This document shows positions 1 through 12,200 of a stretch of 64,000 nucleotides of DNA, piece by piece. The notes under the pieces were generated by a model. That model saw nothing but the letters and a program-made list of their open reading frames with translations. It made no database searches and was not told where the DNA came from. Source of the stretch: Nephrotoma appendiculata (taxonomy: Eukaryota > Arthropoda > Insecta > Diptera > Tipulidae); contig OX371223.1 in assembly GCA_947310385.1 (NCBI GenBank), positions 178,166,748-178,230,747 of the forward strand, given 5' to 3'. Position numbers and translations under genes: made by a program. The stretch's first letter is position 1. Each line of letters opens with the position of its first letter.

Positions 1-525
1 AATTCTGTTGTTGCAACATTGCCTAGCTTAGATTACAGGTTTCTATTTCTTTTTTGTGTGTTTATTTATTTATTATGCTCGTACTTTAATCCTAATTCAT
101 AGAAAATTTATAATTTTTTACTGGTTTAATCTGTTAAGCTATTGTGTGTATGGATAGCTAAAATATATCTCACAAAAAATTTAGAAGAATCGGTGGATAC
201 CAGTCCGCAGTCGCACACAAATTCATACACACATAGACGTATATCATAGGTCTCATTTTACAGGAAGCTTATGAAAAAAATGTAAGATAAAAATAAATAA
301 AACATTTTTTACAACCATTTTAAAGATGATAAAAAAATTCCCACAGTATATAGATCTTAAATTGTCGTAAGGTTATAATTATAAGTAACAATACAAACTG
401 TTTTTACATTTTTAAATATAATTCTGATAACGCGCGATTGAATTTTAATTTGAGTTCGGTTTTCATTCATGCTTTGGTCACACGTGTATATTATTTGACA
501 GTGGTTTATGATTTTTTTAAATTTA
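1..525. other. AT-rich DNA, no feature seen
   Basis: No coding similarity or clear repeat boundary seen on either strand. Short open frames here have low-complexity composition and no recognisable motif. Confidence 0.6.
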
Positions 526-785
526 TATCCCTTTTCCAGCCTGACCACACAATTGTGTGGGTAAGGCAAAAGAATCATGTCAAAAATTTATTTTTGTATG
601 TGTTTTGAACCAACTTACACATTTGTGAATTCCTTTCTAATTTATTTTCGTCCGAAAAAAACTCTATAACTATACACACAATTGTGTTGCTTGTATTTCA
701 AATCAAGCGAAACTTTTATCAAAAATACCATTCCATACTAAGGTTTTTTACTGACACATTTGTGTGGTTAGGACTTAAATTAGGC
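523..785. repeat. MITE-like repeat, 'cacaattgtg' family, copy A
   Basis: A block at 523-690 matches 34963-35130 in the same orientation, including shared stretches such as acatgtcaaaaatttatttt and ttttcgtccgaaaa. Both copies close with a similar motif built on acatttgtgtgg (here 752-770). The ends carry the palindrome cacaattgtg followed by tggg, and the motif at the other end reads as a partial inverted copy. No transposase lies inside. I infer a non-autonomous DNA element; exact ends and target duplication are not resolved. Confidence 0.5.
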
Positions 786-1057
786 CAATTTTTTTTTTTT
801 TTTTTTTTTTGGTTGTAAATGGGATATATGAGTACGATACTATGAATTAACATATTGTAATGCCTTGGCAAATGGCAACCGAGTTTGACCGAATACTTCG
901 ACTGCCTTTATAAAATGTGTAATAAAACTTTCATTAAACTTTCATTTTATATTTAAAATCAAATTGAATTTAAAGGGCGAGAATTGTGAATAAAAAAATC
1001 GATTAAGAGAGATAAGGGAATTATTATTCACATGCAGGTCGATTCTGACTTTCCTAT

Positions 1058-1295
1058 AGGAAAAAGAATTAGGAAAAATATTTTCATAGTAATTTTGTCA
1101 CAATTTTTTTTTTTCTGCCATACTGTTAAACAGTTGGTGTAATTTTTTTCAAAAACAAAATTAAATTGGGAATATTTTTCCTATCCAATTTCGATACGGA
1201 AAAAATATTTCCTAAATTATAAAAATTTAGATCAAACATGATTTCTCAGTAGGCCAGAAAATGATATTTTTGATAAAAACGCTATGGTGTTAAAT
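1058..1295. repeat. Foldback MITE, family X, copy 1
   Basis: The two halves are imperfect inverted copies (aaatattttcatag near the left end, ggccagaaaatgatattttt then gctatg near the right). The same pattern occurs at 29351-29790 and 36826-38675. The family is marked by a central A/T hairpin flanked by gcc(t/a)actg(a) on each arm. No coding capacity. This copy is more eroded than the other two. Confidence 0.5.
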
Positions 1296-1890
1296 TTTTT
1301 AAACCAATTTTTTGCGTACACATACACTAAACCTTATTAATCTAAAACTAATAGAAATACCAACGCACGTAATTAAATATTTGATAGTGCTTAACGACAC
1401 AAGAACGTATAAAATCTTACCAATTTTGCCAATATTCTCTCGCCTACTGCAATGTTTTGAAAAATTTGTTCTAAGTTCTAACAGAAGGCGACAATAAGAG
1501 GCAAATAAATTACTCTTGAGGGCTAGTTATTACCATGTTTCCATGACAGAATTAACCTAGGTTAACTCAGGTTTACGTGCAAGGAAACGCTGAGTAAGTT
1601 GATTTTCGTTAAATCTGTTTTAACTCAACGAAGCTATTACGGTTGGGTTAGGTTCTATCTGTCAATGTTTTTTACGTGTATTTTAAAATGACGCTCATTG
1701 TAAACTATTAAAATACAGATTTAAAATAAAATAATGTTAAAATTAACCTTCAAAATGAGTAAACTATCGAAATCTGTCAACTTACTCGCTTTCATGGATG
1801 CGGTATTAGTTAACACCAACAAATTTTCAACTCAACAAAACGGACCGAAACGAAAGGCAAATTTGTGATGGTTATATAGACGAATCGGTT
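1296..1890. other. AT-rich DNA with a weak inverted repeat
   Basis: A weak inverted similarity links about 1580-1612 (containing gagtaagttga) and about 1775-1800 (tcaacttactc). This may be another decayed MITE. No gene is seen. Confidence 0.35.
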
Positions 1891-2070
1891 TCTGACGTTT
1901 TACATTTTGTGTTCTGTGTATTGTGTATATATTGTGATAATTACAAGGAAATAAAATGGATTTTGAATTTCATTTTTAGTGGTCCCGTGTGGAGATGCCA
2001 AACTTCCATCGTGGCGCGTCTCTAGGTGGCGGATAGGGGAATGCTCTTTAACCGGCTTGCCGGAGGGTAG

Positions 2071-3830
2071 GTGGGAAATAATATACCATCGGCGGACCAA
2101 ATCTGGCTAGGGGAAGGAACCCTGAATAATAAACCAATCATTAAGGCATTGAGTGTACAACAAAATGGAATGTATACCCCAGGTGGTACGTCAACTTTAC
2201 AGTTAGCCAATTCACCCTCACACGAGGCAGGCTCAACGGATTCTGGGGAGAGCCAGCCATTGCGAAACCCACTTATACCAAGCACTAGTATCTCTAGATC
2301 ACTAACTAGACAAATGCTTCCCGCTACTCAGCAGGAGAATGAAAATGCTGAACGCAGGGAGAACGGAAACCAAGTAAACCACCACGATGTCACTAGAGAA
2401 AACGATGATTTAAAGAAATCGATAGAAAACTTAATGAAAATCAATTAACGAACAGCTTTTCAAAGAAGTCCAACATCTTAAAGAAGAAATTGCTGTAATC
2501 AAAAATGATAATCAAGCCAAAGAAAATACTGCAGCTATCTATGAAACAGATGAAGATGAATTGGCATATGAAACGAGTTTTATTCGAAGGCAAAACAAAA
2601 CTAAACGTCAAAACAACAAAAGAAAAGCAGAATCTTCGCCTGAAGTGGAAAAATCCACACAGAGCGTCAAAAAACCACAACCCCAACGACCTGAACGGTC
2701 ATCTACGGACATAGTGAAGGTACATAAGAACGTATCATTGATACCGAAAGAGAGATCACTGCAACCGGTTAAAACATCCAATGTAACTAACCAAGGGGAA
2801 ATGCAGGAAAACAAAGAATACATAAAGAGATACCACCTCCACCCAATAACATACTTAATGTTAGTGAATACGACACAATTAAAAAAATAGTGAAGTTAGT
2901 TCCAAACGATAAATATAAAGTCACTGCACTAAATAATAACGTTTGGAAAGTGAATGCACTTGACTCTGAAACCTACAGAATGTTATCAAATGAAATCACC
3001 GCTCAAAACATCAAATGGTTCATCTATGAAAACAAAGCTGAGCAACTAATTAAAGTCATGGCCAGAGGGCTACATCATACATGCCTCAACGAAGAAATAA
3101 TTGAGGAACTTCGCCAGAAAGGATTCAAAATTCTAAACGCTGTAAACATATTAAAAATAAAGATCACTATCAACGCAAACGGCGAACGAGAAACAACCAA
3201 AGTTGGCCTCCCCCTTTTCATGCTAACATTTGACAACGCTGAGAGCATTGATAGGGTATATGGAATCAAAGCAATCCTTAATATGAAAGTTAAGATTGAA
3301 ACATTAAAAAAGAACCCTAGTAGAATGTTACAATGTTACAACTGTCAGGCGTATAACCACACACGCAAGTGTGTGAATGCAATAAAAGTAAGAACGAACC
3401 AGTGAAATGCATACGCTGTGGTAATCAGCACCCAGCAAATTACAGAGGCTGCGAGGTAGTGAAAGAGCTGCAAAGAATGAGAGACAACAAGAGAAATCAA
3501 ACAAGTCAGAGTTCTCAAGCTCCAAATGGCCAAAGGCTGGTTAAGCCATTTGACTTAATCAAATGGCTAAGCAGAACGAAAATATCAGGAACGCTCCGGG
3601 TCAGGAAACCCATGTTGTGCAAGAAATACTTCAGAAGCTAAACGCTATCAATCTGCATCTGGCTGGGCAGGACCAAAGACTAGAATCTATGGGCGAGCTA
3701 CTGAAACAACAAGAACAGAGACTAGGAACACTAGAAAATGCATCGATGATCCAAGATAAAGGAATAACGGATGCGTCAAGACGGATGCGACAACTAGTAA
3801 CTCCACTAAAAACATTAATTCTAGTCAAAA
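2071..3830 (+). pseudogene. Jockey-like ORF1 (gag/nucleic-acid-binding protein)
   Basis: This is a relic of the RNA-binding protein that packages non-LTR retrotransposon RNA. The first frame opens at 2071 and stops at 2446-2448; the reading continues through at least three other frames. An N-terminal polar, Ser/Gln-rich region is followed by a basic stretch at about 2580-2720, then a PRE_C2HC-type region (2890-3290). Zinc-knuckle cysteines follow: CYNC at about 3333 and, after a frameshift near 3370, CIRCGNQHPANYRGC at about 3408-3452. A Gln-rich coiled-coil tail (3620-3770) closes it. The order matches jockey/TART-type ORF1. The start at 2071 is only the first ATG of the open frame. Confidence 0.75.
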
Positions 3831-3851
3831 CAAACTTATCAAGAAAAAATA

Positions 3852-5455
3852 GTGACACACTATTTAAGAATTGCTACCTGGAATGCAAATGGCCTAGTGC
3901 AACGCATTTCAGAATTAGAAGTATTTTTAAACACAAAAAAAACTGATATATGCCTAATCTCAGAAAGTCATTTTACCAGAATCTCGAATGCCAAAATACG
4001 TGGATACCTGTGCTATCAAGCTCTACATCCAGCAGAAAGAGCTAGAAGCGGGACAGCAATCTTTATTAAGGATAATACAAAACACCACGAAGAATTAAAA
4101 ATAGAGGAGGAAGCTATGCAAGTAGCTACTGTATCTATCGAAACCAAAAATAACAAGAGCTATAGTATATCAGCAATCTACTGTCCACCCAGATATAACC
4201 CCTATAAAGAAGACTACATCAAACTTCTTAAATCGCTTGGCAATAATTTTATTATTGGAGGCGACTTTAACGCGAAACACATATTCTTGGGGATTAAATA
4301 GAACTAGTCCCAAAGGAAGGGAGCTATTTGAAGCAGGCAGAACATTAAAATGTGTTTCACTCCAGTAGAAAGCCAACCTACTGGCCTACGGACCCAAATA
4401 AAATTCCTGACCTTCTTTATTTCTATATTTGAAGAGGTATCTCCGAAAACTACTTAGCAGTTGAAAATGAAGAAGGGCTATCGTCAGACCATTCTCTAGT
4501 TTTAATGACAATAAGTGACACGGTATAAGGAAGACAAGCTCTCCAAGACTAACAAATAACAACCAACTGGGAATACTTTTGACAGCTAGTCGAAGAAAGC
4601 AGCAACGTACAGGTGCAGATCTCGAACACTTATACGATAGAAGAAGAACTAGAAAATCTCATTTAAATTGTGCAAAAACTGGCCTGGGAAATTACTCCTG
4701 ATCAAGAAATATTACAAAAAAGTATATACTATCCAGTTGAAGTGAGAAAGATAGTTAACGAAAAAAGAAGAGCTCGTAAGACTTGGCAGAGAACCAGACC
4801 CCTTGAATACAAAACAATCCTAAGCAACTTGTGCAAAAAACTTAAACTACTTATAAAGGAGATTAAGAATGAGTCAGCTGCAAGCTTCCTAAGTAATCTG
4901 AAAGGTAAACCTGACACAGACTATTCCTTGTGGAAAGCCACCAAAGGTTTAAAAAGGCCTAAAATGCAAGTGCCATCCATTAGAATGGTTGATGGAACCT
5001 GGGATCGCAGCGAAAAACAAAAAGTTGATCTGTTTGCCGAACACCTAGAAAATACCCTCAAACCACCAATTGGACAAGCGGATAATGAATATCTAACACC
5101 TATAAGCAAAGTAGACGAGATATCTGTGCTACCAGTTACTCTGAAAGAAATCAAACAAGAAGTAAATAATCTCAAAGATAAAAAAGCCCCTGGACTTATT
5201 CTGGACTTGATAACGGGGCAAATAATCAAAGCTCTACCAGAAAAAACACTAAGAAATCACTAAATGATAAAACATCGTATAGGCCTACTATATTTCTTTG
5301 TTAACAACAACATCAAAAATTTTCGAAAGACTGTTTCTCAAGAGATTACATCCAATTATAGAGAGCAGAAATCTTATACCAGACAGGCAATTTGGGTTTT
5401 GGGAAAGGCACTCAACGATAGAACAGGTACATATATATTACAGCAAATTAAATCT
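3852..5455 (+). pseudogene. Jockey-like ORF2: APE endonuclease and start of RT
   Basis: In live elements ORF2 nicks the target and reverse transcribes the RNA. The frame from 3852 begins with the typical LRIATWNANGL strand of APE-type endonucleases, with a catalytic-type E in ISESH and GGDFNAKH at about 4258-4281. After a break near 4300 the SDHSL endonuclease motif survives at about 4483. The linker and early RT lie at 4670-5263 (KDKKAPG, a known jockey RT landmark), then FERLF and RQFGF at about 5310-5400 in two frames. Catalytic YADD and everything downstream are absent. At least four frame breaks make it non-functional. Confidence 0.8.
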
Positions 5456-5543
5456 CTTTTGTGATAGTGCTGCCACTTGTGGCGAGTAGCGTCTCTAATA
5501 ATCTCTTATTTTCTGCCTGCAAATATCCGATATCTTATACCGC
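5440..5543. repeat. Foldback-element terminal fragment
   Basis: About 95 bp match the outer right end of the Foldback element at 12098-12191 in the same orientation: gtgatagt.ctg.cacttg, ggcgagtagcgt, tctcttatt and a terminal cttatac. It begins exactly where homology to the jockey ORF2 stops. Only one end is present, so no target duplication can be checked. It shows that the Foldback family has more than one insertion in this window. Confidence 0.65.
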
Positions 5544-8230
5544 ACGAAAAGTGTTAAGTCATTCTTGGAATCGCTTGAAAAGAAGACGTGTCTAGGAAAG
5601 CACCTTTGAGTATAGTCAAACATTTTAGGCAATCAATGCGCTTCGCAAATATCAAGTCAGTGGTCGTAAGTTTTATAAATCCAAATTATTACAATTGATG
5701 TGTACAAATATCGACGAATTGCCTGTCTATGTTAATTACCTTCAACTAACACTAAAGAACTTATTTAAGTTTCTTGCTAGAAGAAGAATAACATCTAAAA
5801 GTGTAACATCGCACTTAATACTAGTAATAAGGGAAACAAGTATTTTTTTAAATAATAAAAAATATCAATCAAACAAAAAATCCAACTTATAATTTCTGTC
5901 AGGTGAGTTCCTTAAACCATTTTTTGGCTAGATATAGAATTTACAAGACAATAACGATGGGGTTGATAGCGGAAGAAGCAATTTTTTTAAAAAACAAAAC
6001 ACAAAAATCTGTTATTCATTTGTTTATTTATACCTAAGTAAAAGGAAATGAAAAGATTTTGTAAGAAAAACAGTTTCAGGAAATCAAAGAACAAAAAAAA
6101 GGGTTCTCCACTCAATCTTTAATTCAACATACTTATGATTTAAATTTTCTTAAAGTAACAGTAAATTTAGATGATGAACAGAAGACATAAATATCATGAG
6201 ATTTTCTAAAATCGAAAGGTAGAAAGGATTCAAAGGTGGTCCTTATTAAAAAAAAAACTTGATTTAAGAATATCTAATAACATTGAATACTCGTAGAATT
6301 GGATATCCTTATCAAATTGATTTAAATTAAAACTTCATGTATGAAATGTAACAGGTCAATTTAGATTTGTTGTGTTCCAGTCACGCAGACATATTTCTTT
6401 AATATTTTTTCTTTATGGACCTTTAAGCATCTTTACGATTAATCAAGTCTCCGTTATGGTCTATAAATAGGTGGCTCATCCCTTTTTCATTATTTTATAA
6501 GATGCATCTAAAAAAAGGGTAACGTTATTTTTTATTTTTATTTTAGTTATAAAAATACAACGGTAAACTAATCTCGCGCGATTACCGCTTTCGCCTACTA
6601 CTTATATTCATATTTCTTCTTAGGTAAAGTCGAGGGTTTTGTTTTTGATCGTGTTTTGATTTTTTATGCTGTTCATGTTAATTATAAGGCTGTTGAAATT
6701 TATATAATGTTCGGTTTGTAAAGGAATTGTTGTTGGTTTGAATGAGTCTGGATTTTTCCAATATAAATTTGAATTCTCTACTAATTAAAAAAAATATTTT
6801 ATTGGGGCAGGGCAGAACGTACCACTTTTGCTAGACATATATAGCCATAATGACTCCCTTTGGATTTTTGTTAACGGTATTTATCAATGCAGGTGATTAT
6901 TTTCTTTCATGCGAATTTTGTAATTGTTGATATAACAATGTTGGCCGTAGTAACAATAAGCCTATGATTTTAATCTTAGTATACATATAAAATGCTTGTA
7001 ACTCTTATCGTGTAACCTAATCGATTACAAGGCGTGGTTTCATATGAACAATTTCTCCATAAATGTGAAATCAAATACTTTGTTGGTTAATGGTATACCA
7101 AAATTATAAAGGTCTTATTGAATGCAGATTCGATTAGAAAGAATGCCGTGTACAGGTAAAGGATACAAATTTTATATAATGACAATGGTAGTTCGCATAA
7201 CGGAATGCGATTAAAACCATCCCCACGCAATCCACATAACAAAAAAAATCTTACCAAAAAATTAAACTTGACATATGACAAGCGTATCACATCCAATAAA
7301 TAAGAAAATATTCTTAATATGACATAAGTATGGTAAAGATACTTAAATGAGAATTAAATCACAATAATTTCTAGTTTATTAATAGAAACAAATCCAAACT
7401 CTAATGTCGGGTAACGTAATAAAAAAATAAAAGGTATCGCATATTATTATAGGGTTGAAGACGAAAATCAAGGAAGTTGTATATGTTCTTTGAGATAATT
7501 TAGAAAAGGTGTTGAAAGTAACAGGATTTTTTATATTGTTATTCCTTTTCGATTTCGATAAAAATAGAAATTAGAGATAGAAAAAATGTTTTGGAAATAG
7601 AAAGTGTGAGATAATTTTAGTTAAAAAATGATATTACTTCTAAGACAGCATACATTTTTAAGTCCCGTTTTAATTTGGTTAATAAGCAGCCGAAAAAATA
7701 AGGGGGCTATTAATATATGTAATGGTGGATCAAGATACTTGTAAGAGTTAAATAATGTGGGCAATAAATTAAGGCCATAATTGATATTGTTTATCATATG
7801 TTTGTTAATTGTGACTGAAAGGGAACCAAATTAAATGAAAAACTGAATGAATACAACTGGAAAATGTTGGCAGCTAAACGTGTCTCCATTCCACACTGAA
7901 CTTGTTCTTCCATTTTAGATCATAATTGTTAACGACAACTGTTTCAAATTTCTGCTCTTCCAACCAGTTTAACAGTATGTAATACAATAAAATTATAAAA
8001 ATATACAGGGTTTCTGGGGAATTTCTTGGTTTATTCTGAGAAAAACGTATAACAGAGAGGGAGGGAATGTTATTTTTGGAGTTTCTACGTTAATAATCGA
8101 TTTTCATGTATAGCCGCGGTACACGGGGTTAACAAAAAGTGAAGTCGTTATCCTGGCTCTCCGCGCAACATATTCGCGCATCTTATTTTTTTGTAGTATC
8201 ATTAGTTTCAAGTATTTTTTTGACAATGGA
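5544..8230. other. AT-rich DNA, no gene seen
   Basis: Roughly 2.7 kb with no coding similarity on either strand. Open frames are short and of AT-driven composition. No long tandem or inverted repeat was noticed by eye. Confidence 0.5.
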
Positions 8231-8234
8231 TGTT

Positions 8235-9205
8235 TAGGTTCGGTAAAATGATGATTCAGTTTAGCAACCATATAATATGTTGTACCAGCTCAAATTGCTT
8301 TGCGTTTGCCTTTCTCATGAGCTCGAGAAACTCTAGAGTCTCTATATCATGTTGTCTTTCTTCTTCCATATTGTCCCGAACTTATTCATCGTCGCTACTA
8401 TTACGTAATCGTTGATTACTGAATTCGGATCCCGAAGAAACTATTGATACGGATCAGGAATTTCCTGAACATTAACCTGTTTCCGCTCATCATTATCTGC
8501 CTGTGAATCATTAGCTCCATCTCTTCCCGACGTAATCGAGAAATTTCATATTTGTAGAACATCAGTTTCTTCAATCCTAAAACTGATATGTAAAGTAACC
8601 ATTTCCCTCTTGTATTCTGATAACTCTTTTCCCATACCATAATTTGTATCTTATCGTTTTTGGAATTTTCCGTTCTTTCATCCCCCGTTAGCAATGACAG
8701 TATATCGAGAAACAAACTGGGCTAGAGTGACTTCATCAAGTTCAACAGGTCTTTTTTGTGGGGGTCTTTTTTCAACGGGACCTGTCGAACCAACTTTTTT
8801 TCCATATATTTCTACTATCATCATCAAGTTGTGCCAGTTCATTTAAAGTTTTTCTGATTCGTTCTTACGGTTGTGGCCAGTAAGTAATATAAGTATATAA
8901 GAAACAGTCACCGACACCTTGGACATGGGTTCACGCAATAGCAACCAATCAGCTTCTTGACTTGATATTTCAACCGTATTGAGTACCTTGATCCTAATTA
9001 AGTTTCTTTGTAGCAGCGACAATATCAAAGTCTGAGTTCTCATTCATATTTTCGACGAGTTTCTGTTTTGTAAATTGATGATTCTTCTTTTAGTCTTATT
9101 GATGTAATCGATGACGTACTGGGCGCATGGATATTCTTCAACCCAATCACGTTTAATATAAAAGGATTGAAACAATTGTACCATTTCTCTGAAGGTTGCC
9201 GTTAC
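8235..9205 (-). pseudogene. Helitron helicase relic, middle region
   Basis: Read on the minus strand across several frames, this follows the segment of Helitron Rep/helicase proteins just before the helicase core. In order: a CAQYVIDYINK segment (about 9125), EISSQEADWLLLREPMSK (about 8955, like the SAQEA..LL..PMS signature), ERIRK then LDDDSRNIW (about 8860-8800), LDEVTLAQFV (about 8725), EYKREMVTLHISF (about 8620-8580), and NAKQFELVQHI near 8290, resembling the NEKQ..FY entry into the Pif1 domain. Many frameshifts and stops. Frame switching makes exact ends uncertain; the family assignment rests on the order of several motifs. Confidence 0.65.
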
Positions 9206-9399
9206 TTGAATACTCGAGATCGATTTATCCCAGCTAGTAAAATATTGATATAATCGTCATTGTTTTGATAAAAGTGTCAATGTCGTTGTAGTCATTATCT
9301 TCTAGATTTTTCCGTATATATTTGTACCAGGATTTGAGTGTTTTCATCTCTGAAATCTGGAGCTGATAGCGAAAAAGAAAGGGTCGCTAGAGAGAAGCT

Positions 9400-9755
9400 T
9401 CACAAACTCAATACGATACCACAGAAGGGTTACCGTTTGCAATTATTTTCGTTATTGATAAACTCTACGTAATAGCCACAAACGTCGACGTTGCTGATGG
9501 GTTATGCATTGAGGCATTAGGCAAATTGACACACGCTGAATTTCATGATCTACATAGAGTTCTACGGGATTGGTTTCTTTTTCCTTAAGAGAAATCATTT
9601 TCCACTAAAACAATCCTGATCGTTGGCAATTCACAAATCGCAAGGAGGCATTGTGATGAAATTGTTTACAATGATGAAATTGTTGGTCTACGTAGCGTTA
9701 TCCAGGGTCACGGTTCAAGAATGGGTTCATATTGTATACCTATTAAAAAGCTTTA
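9400..9755 (+). pseudogene. Pif1/Helitron helicase relic, C-terminal end
   Basis: The plus strand encodes ATNVDVADGLCIEALGKL (about 9473-9526), the typical motif before helicase motif V, and then AIHKSQGG (9626-9649) and YVALSRVT (about 9688-9711), the motif V/VI region of Pif1-type helicases. A stop near 9588 and frame switches separate them. This is the end of the same kind of protein whose middle lies on the opposite strand just upstream, so the two pieces are inverted relative to each other. The track-length frame runs on to 9814 into the Foldback element, but similarity ends about 9755. Confidence 0.7.
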
Positions 9756-10089
9756 AATTTCCGAAAAGCGAATTTCCGCTTCTCAACCCATTGAAAATAT
9801 GCTGTATAAGATAGCGGAATTTTGATAGCGGAAAATAAGAGATTACGCTACTCACCGCAAGAGCCAGCACTATCACTAAAGAGAATTTATCTTGTTATGT
9901 AATTACCAACGGAAATGTTTTCATTCATTATGTACCAATTTTTTCACTAAATAAAATATCTCAGCCAAATAAAATATTAAAAGTGATCCTTAAAATGGCA
10001 AATTGATTGATCTCCGACGTAATGGAACTCGGTATATGAAATCTAGAAATTTAACAATAATCCGTCTATCCGCCATTTCGTTCACTAGT

Positions 10090-10825
10090 AACCAGTACTT
10101 TCGACTGTTTTTCTAATAGCTTAGGTCATACTGAGACTACATAGAAAATTTGGGGAAAAATCATGGACTATAATTTTCACTAGAATATTTTGATTTTCTG
10201 CGACTTTATAAGTGATTCTCAGTTTTTGACCAATATTTGATAAACTTCCAATAGTAATCAATACTTTCGGTTATTTTTCTAGTAGCCTAGTTCATACTGA
10301 GACTTTATGGCAAATTTGGGGAGAATTCATGGACTAGAATTTTCACTAGAATTTTTTGATTTTCTGCGGCCATATAAGTGATTTTCAGTTTTTGACCAAT
10401 ATCTCAAAAACTTCCACTAGTAACCAATACTTTTGGTTGTTTTCTAGAAGCTTAGTTCATACTGAGACAACATAGAAAGTTTGGGGAAAATTCAAGGACT
10501 AGAATTTTCAGTAGAATTTTTTGATTTTCTGGGGCCATATAAGTGATTTTCAGTTTTTGACCAATATCTCAAAAACTTCTACTAGTAACCAATACTTTCG
10601 GTAGTTTTTCTAGTAGCCTAGGTCATACAGAGACAATATAAAAAATTTGGGGAAAAATTCATGGACTAGAATTTTGACAAGAATTTTTTGATTTTCTGCG
10701 ACCATATAAGTGATTTTCAGTTTTTGACCAATATCTCAAAAACTTCCACTAGTAACCAATACTTTCGGTAGTTTTTCTAGTAGCTTAGGTCATACTAAGA
10801 CTATGTGGGAAATTTGGGGAAAATT
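10090..10825. repeat. Left-arm tandem array of the Foldback element
   Basis: The motif aacca(g/a)tacttt(c/t)gg recurs at about 10090, 10255, 10419, 10586 and 10755, giving periods of 164-169 bp. Each unit also holds a gtcatactgaga segment, ggactagaatttt and tataagtgattttcagtt. Copies are similar but not identical. Confidence 0.85.
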
Positions 10826-10847
10826 TTACAGAAATTTTATAAAAATA

Positions 10848-11915
10848 ACCGAAAGTATTGGTTACTAGTGGAAGTTTTTAAGATATTGGTCAAAAACTGA
10901 AAATCACTTATATGACCGCAGAAAATCAAAAAATTCTAGTGAAAATTCTAGTCCATGAATATTCCCCAAATTTTCCATATTGTCTCAGTATGACCTAAGC
11001 TACTAGAAAAACAACCGAAAGTATTGGTTACTAGTGGAAGATTTTGAGATATTGGTAAAAAACTGAAAATCACTTATATGGCCACACAAAATCAAAAAAT
11101 TCTAGTCCATGAATTTTCCCCAAATTTGCCATATAGTCTCAGTATGACCTAGGCTATTAGAAAAACAACCAAAAGTATCGATTACTAGTGGAAGTTTTTG
11201 AGATATTGGTAAAAAACTGAAAATCACTTATATGGTCGCAGAAAATCAAAAAATTTTAGTGAAAATTCTAGTCCATGAATTTTCCCCAAATTTTCCATTC
11301 TAGTCCATGAATTTTCCCCAAATTTTCCATATTGTCTCAATATGACCTAAGCTACTAGAAAAATAACCGAAAATATTGGTTACTATAGTGGAAGTTTTTG
11401 AGATATTGGTCAAAAACTGAAAATCACTTATATGACCGCAGAAAATCAAAAAATTCTGGTCCATGAATTTTCCCCAAATTTGCCATATAGTCTCAGTATG
11501 ACCTAGGCTATTAGAAAAACAACCAAAAGTATCGATTACTAGTGGAAGTTTTTGAGATATTGGTAAAAAACTGAAAATCACTTATATGGTCGCAGAAAAT
11601 CAAAAAATTCTAGTGAAAGTTCTAGTCCATGAATTTTCCCCAAATTTTCCATTCTAGTCCATGAATTTTCCCCAAATTTTCCATATAGTCTCAGTATGAC
11701 CTAAGCTATTAGAAAAACAACCGAAAGTATTGGTTACTAGTGGAAGTTTTTGAGATATTGGTCAAAAACTGAAAATCACTTATATGACCGCAGAAAATCA
11801 AAAAATTCTAGTGAAAATTCTAGTCCATGAATTTTCCTCTAATTTTCCATATAGTCTTAGTATGACCTAAGCTAATAGAAAAACAACCGAAAGTATTGGT
11901 TACTAGTGGAAGAAA
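10848..11915. repeat. Right-arm tandem array of the Foldback element
   Basis: Reverse-complement copies of the same unit: ccgaaagtattggttacta or its variants at about 10848, 11016, 11168, 11367, 11521, 11720 and 11888. The array is longer than the left one, and the copies at 11168 and 11521 share the variant accaaaagtatcgattac, so a block of about 353 bp (two units) was duplicated within this arm. A shorter local duplication of attctagtccatgaattttc is seen at 11266-11320 and 11616-11680. Confidence 0.8.
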
Positions 11916-12200
11916 TGGCGGATAGACGGATTATTGTAAAATTTCAATATTTCATATACCGAGTTCCATTACATGGGAGATCAATCAATTTGCCATTTTA
12001 AGGATCACTTTTAATATTTTATTCCGCTGAGATATTTTATTTAGTGAAAAAAGTGGTACATAATGAATGAAAAATTTCCGTTGGTAATTACATAACAAAA
12101 TAAATTCTCTTTAGTGATAGTCCTGTCACTTGCGGCGAGTAGCGTGGTCTCTTATTATCCGCTGTCAAAATCCCGCTACCTTATACAGCGTATTGAAAAT

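Larger units (their letters stand above)
1890..5455 (+). mobile_element. Jockey-clade non-LTR retrotransposon, decayed
   Basis: Two successive coding regions on the plus strand have the jockey order: ORF1 (gag-like, PRE_C2HC region plus zinc knuckles) at 2071-3830, then ORF2 (APE-type endonuclease, then reverse transcriptase) from 3852. Both are broken by frameshifts and stops. Homology stops early in the RT domain near 5440, where a fragment of a Foldback-type terminal repeat begins, so the rest of RT and the 3' end are missing. The 5' boundary is not visible; 1890 is a guess placed before the GC-richer leader at 1976-2075. Confidence 0.8.
9799..12191. mobile_element. Foldback-type element with 9-bp target duplication
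   Basis: A 2.39-kb element built almost wholly of two inverted arms. The outer about 330 bp of each arm are unique and well matched (left from atgctgtataag at 9799; right ending cttatacagcgt at 12191). Inward, both arms consist of tandem copies of a unit of about 165 bp: forward at about 10090-10825, inverted at about 10848-11915. The arms meet near 10826-10846 with almost no spacer. A perfect direct repeat attgaaaat flanks it (9790-9798 and 12192-12200). No ORF with transposase similarity. Long arms, inner tandem repeats and a 9-bp duplication are hallmarks of Foldback elements, possibly mobilised by a Mutator-like enzyme. Confidence 0.85.

Noticed and set aside
812..835. Poly-T tract near 790-811 as a retrotransposon tail
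   Set aside because: No element with a matching 3' end lies next to it on the minus strand; simple low complexity.
9799..12191. CRISPR-like array
   Set aside because: Units of about 165 bp with no short repeat/spacer alternation, in inverted arms, in an insect genome; a Foldback element explains it.
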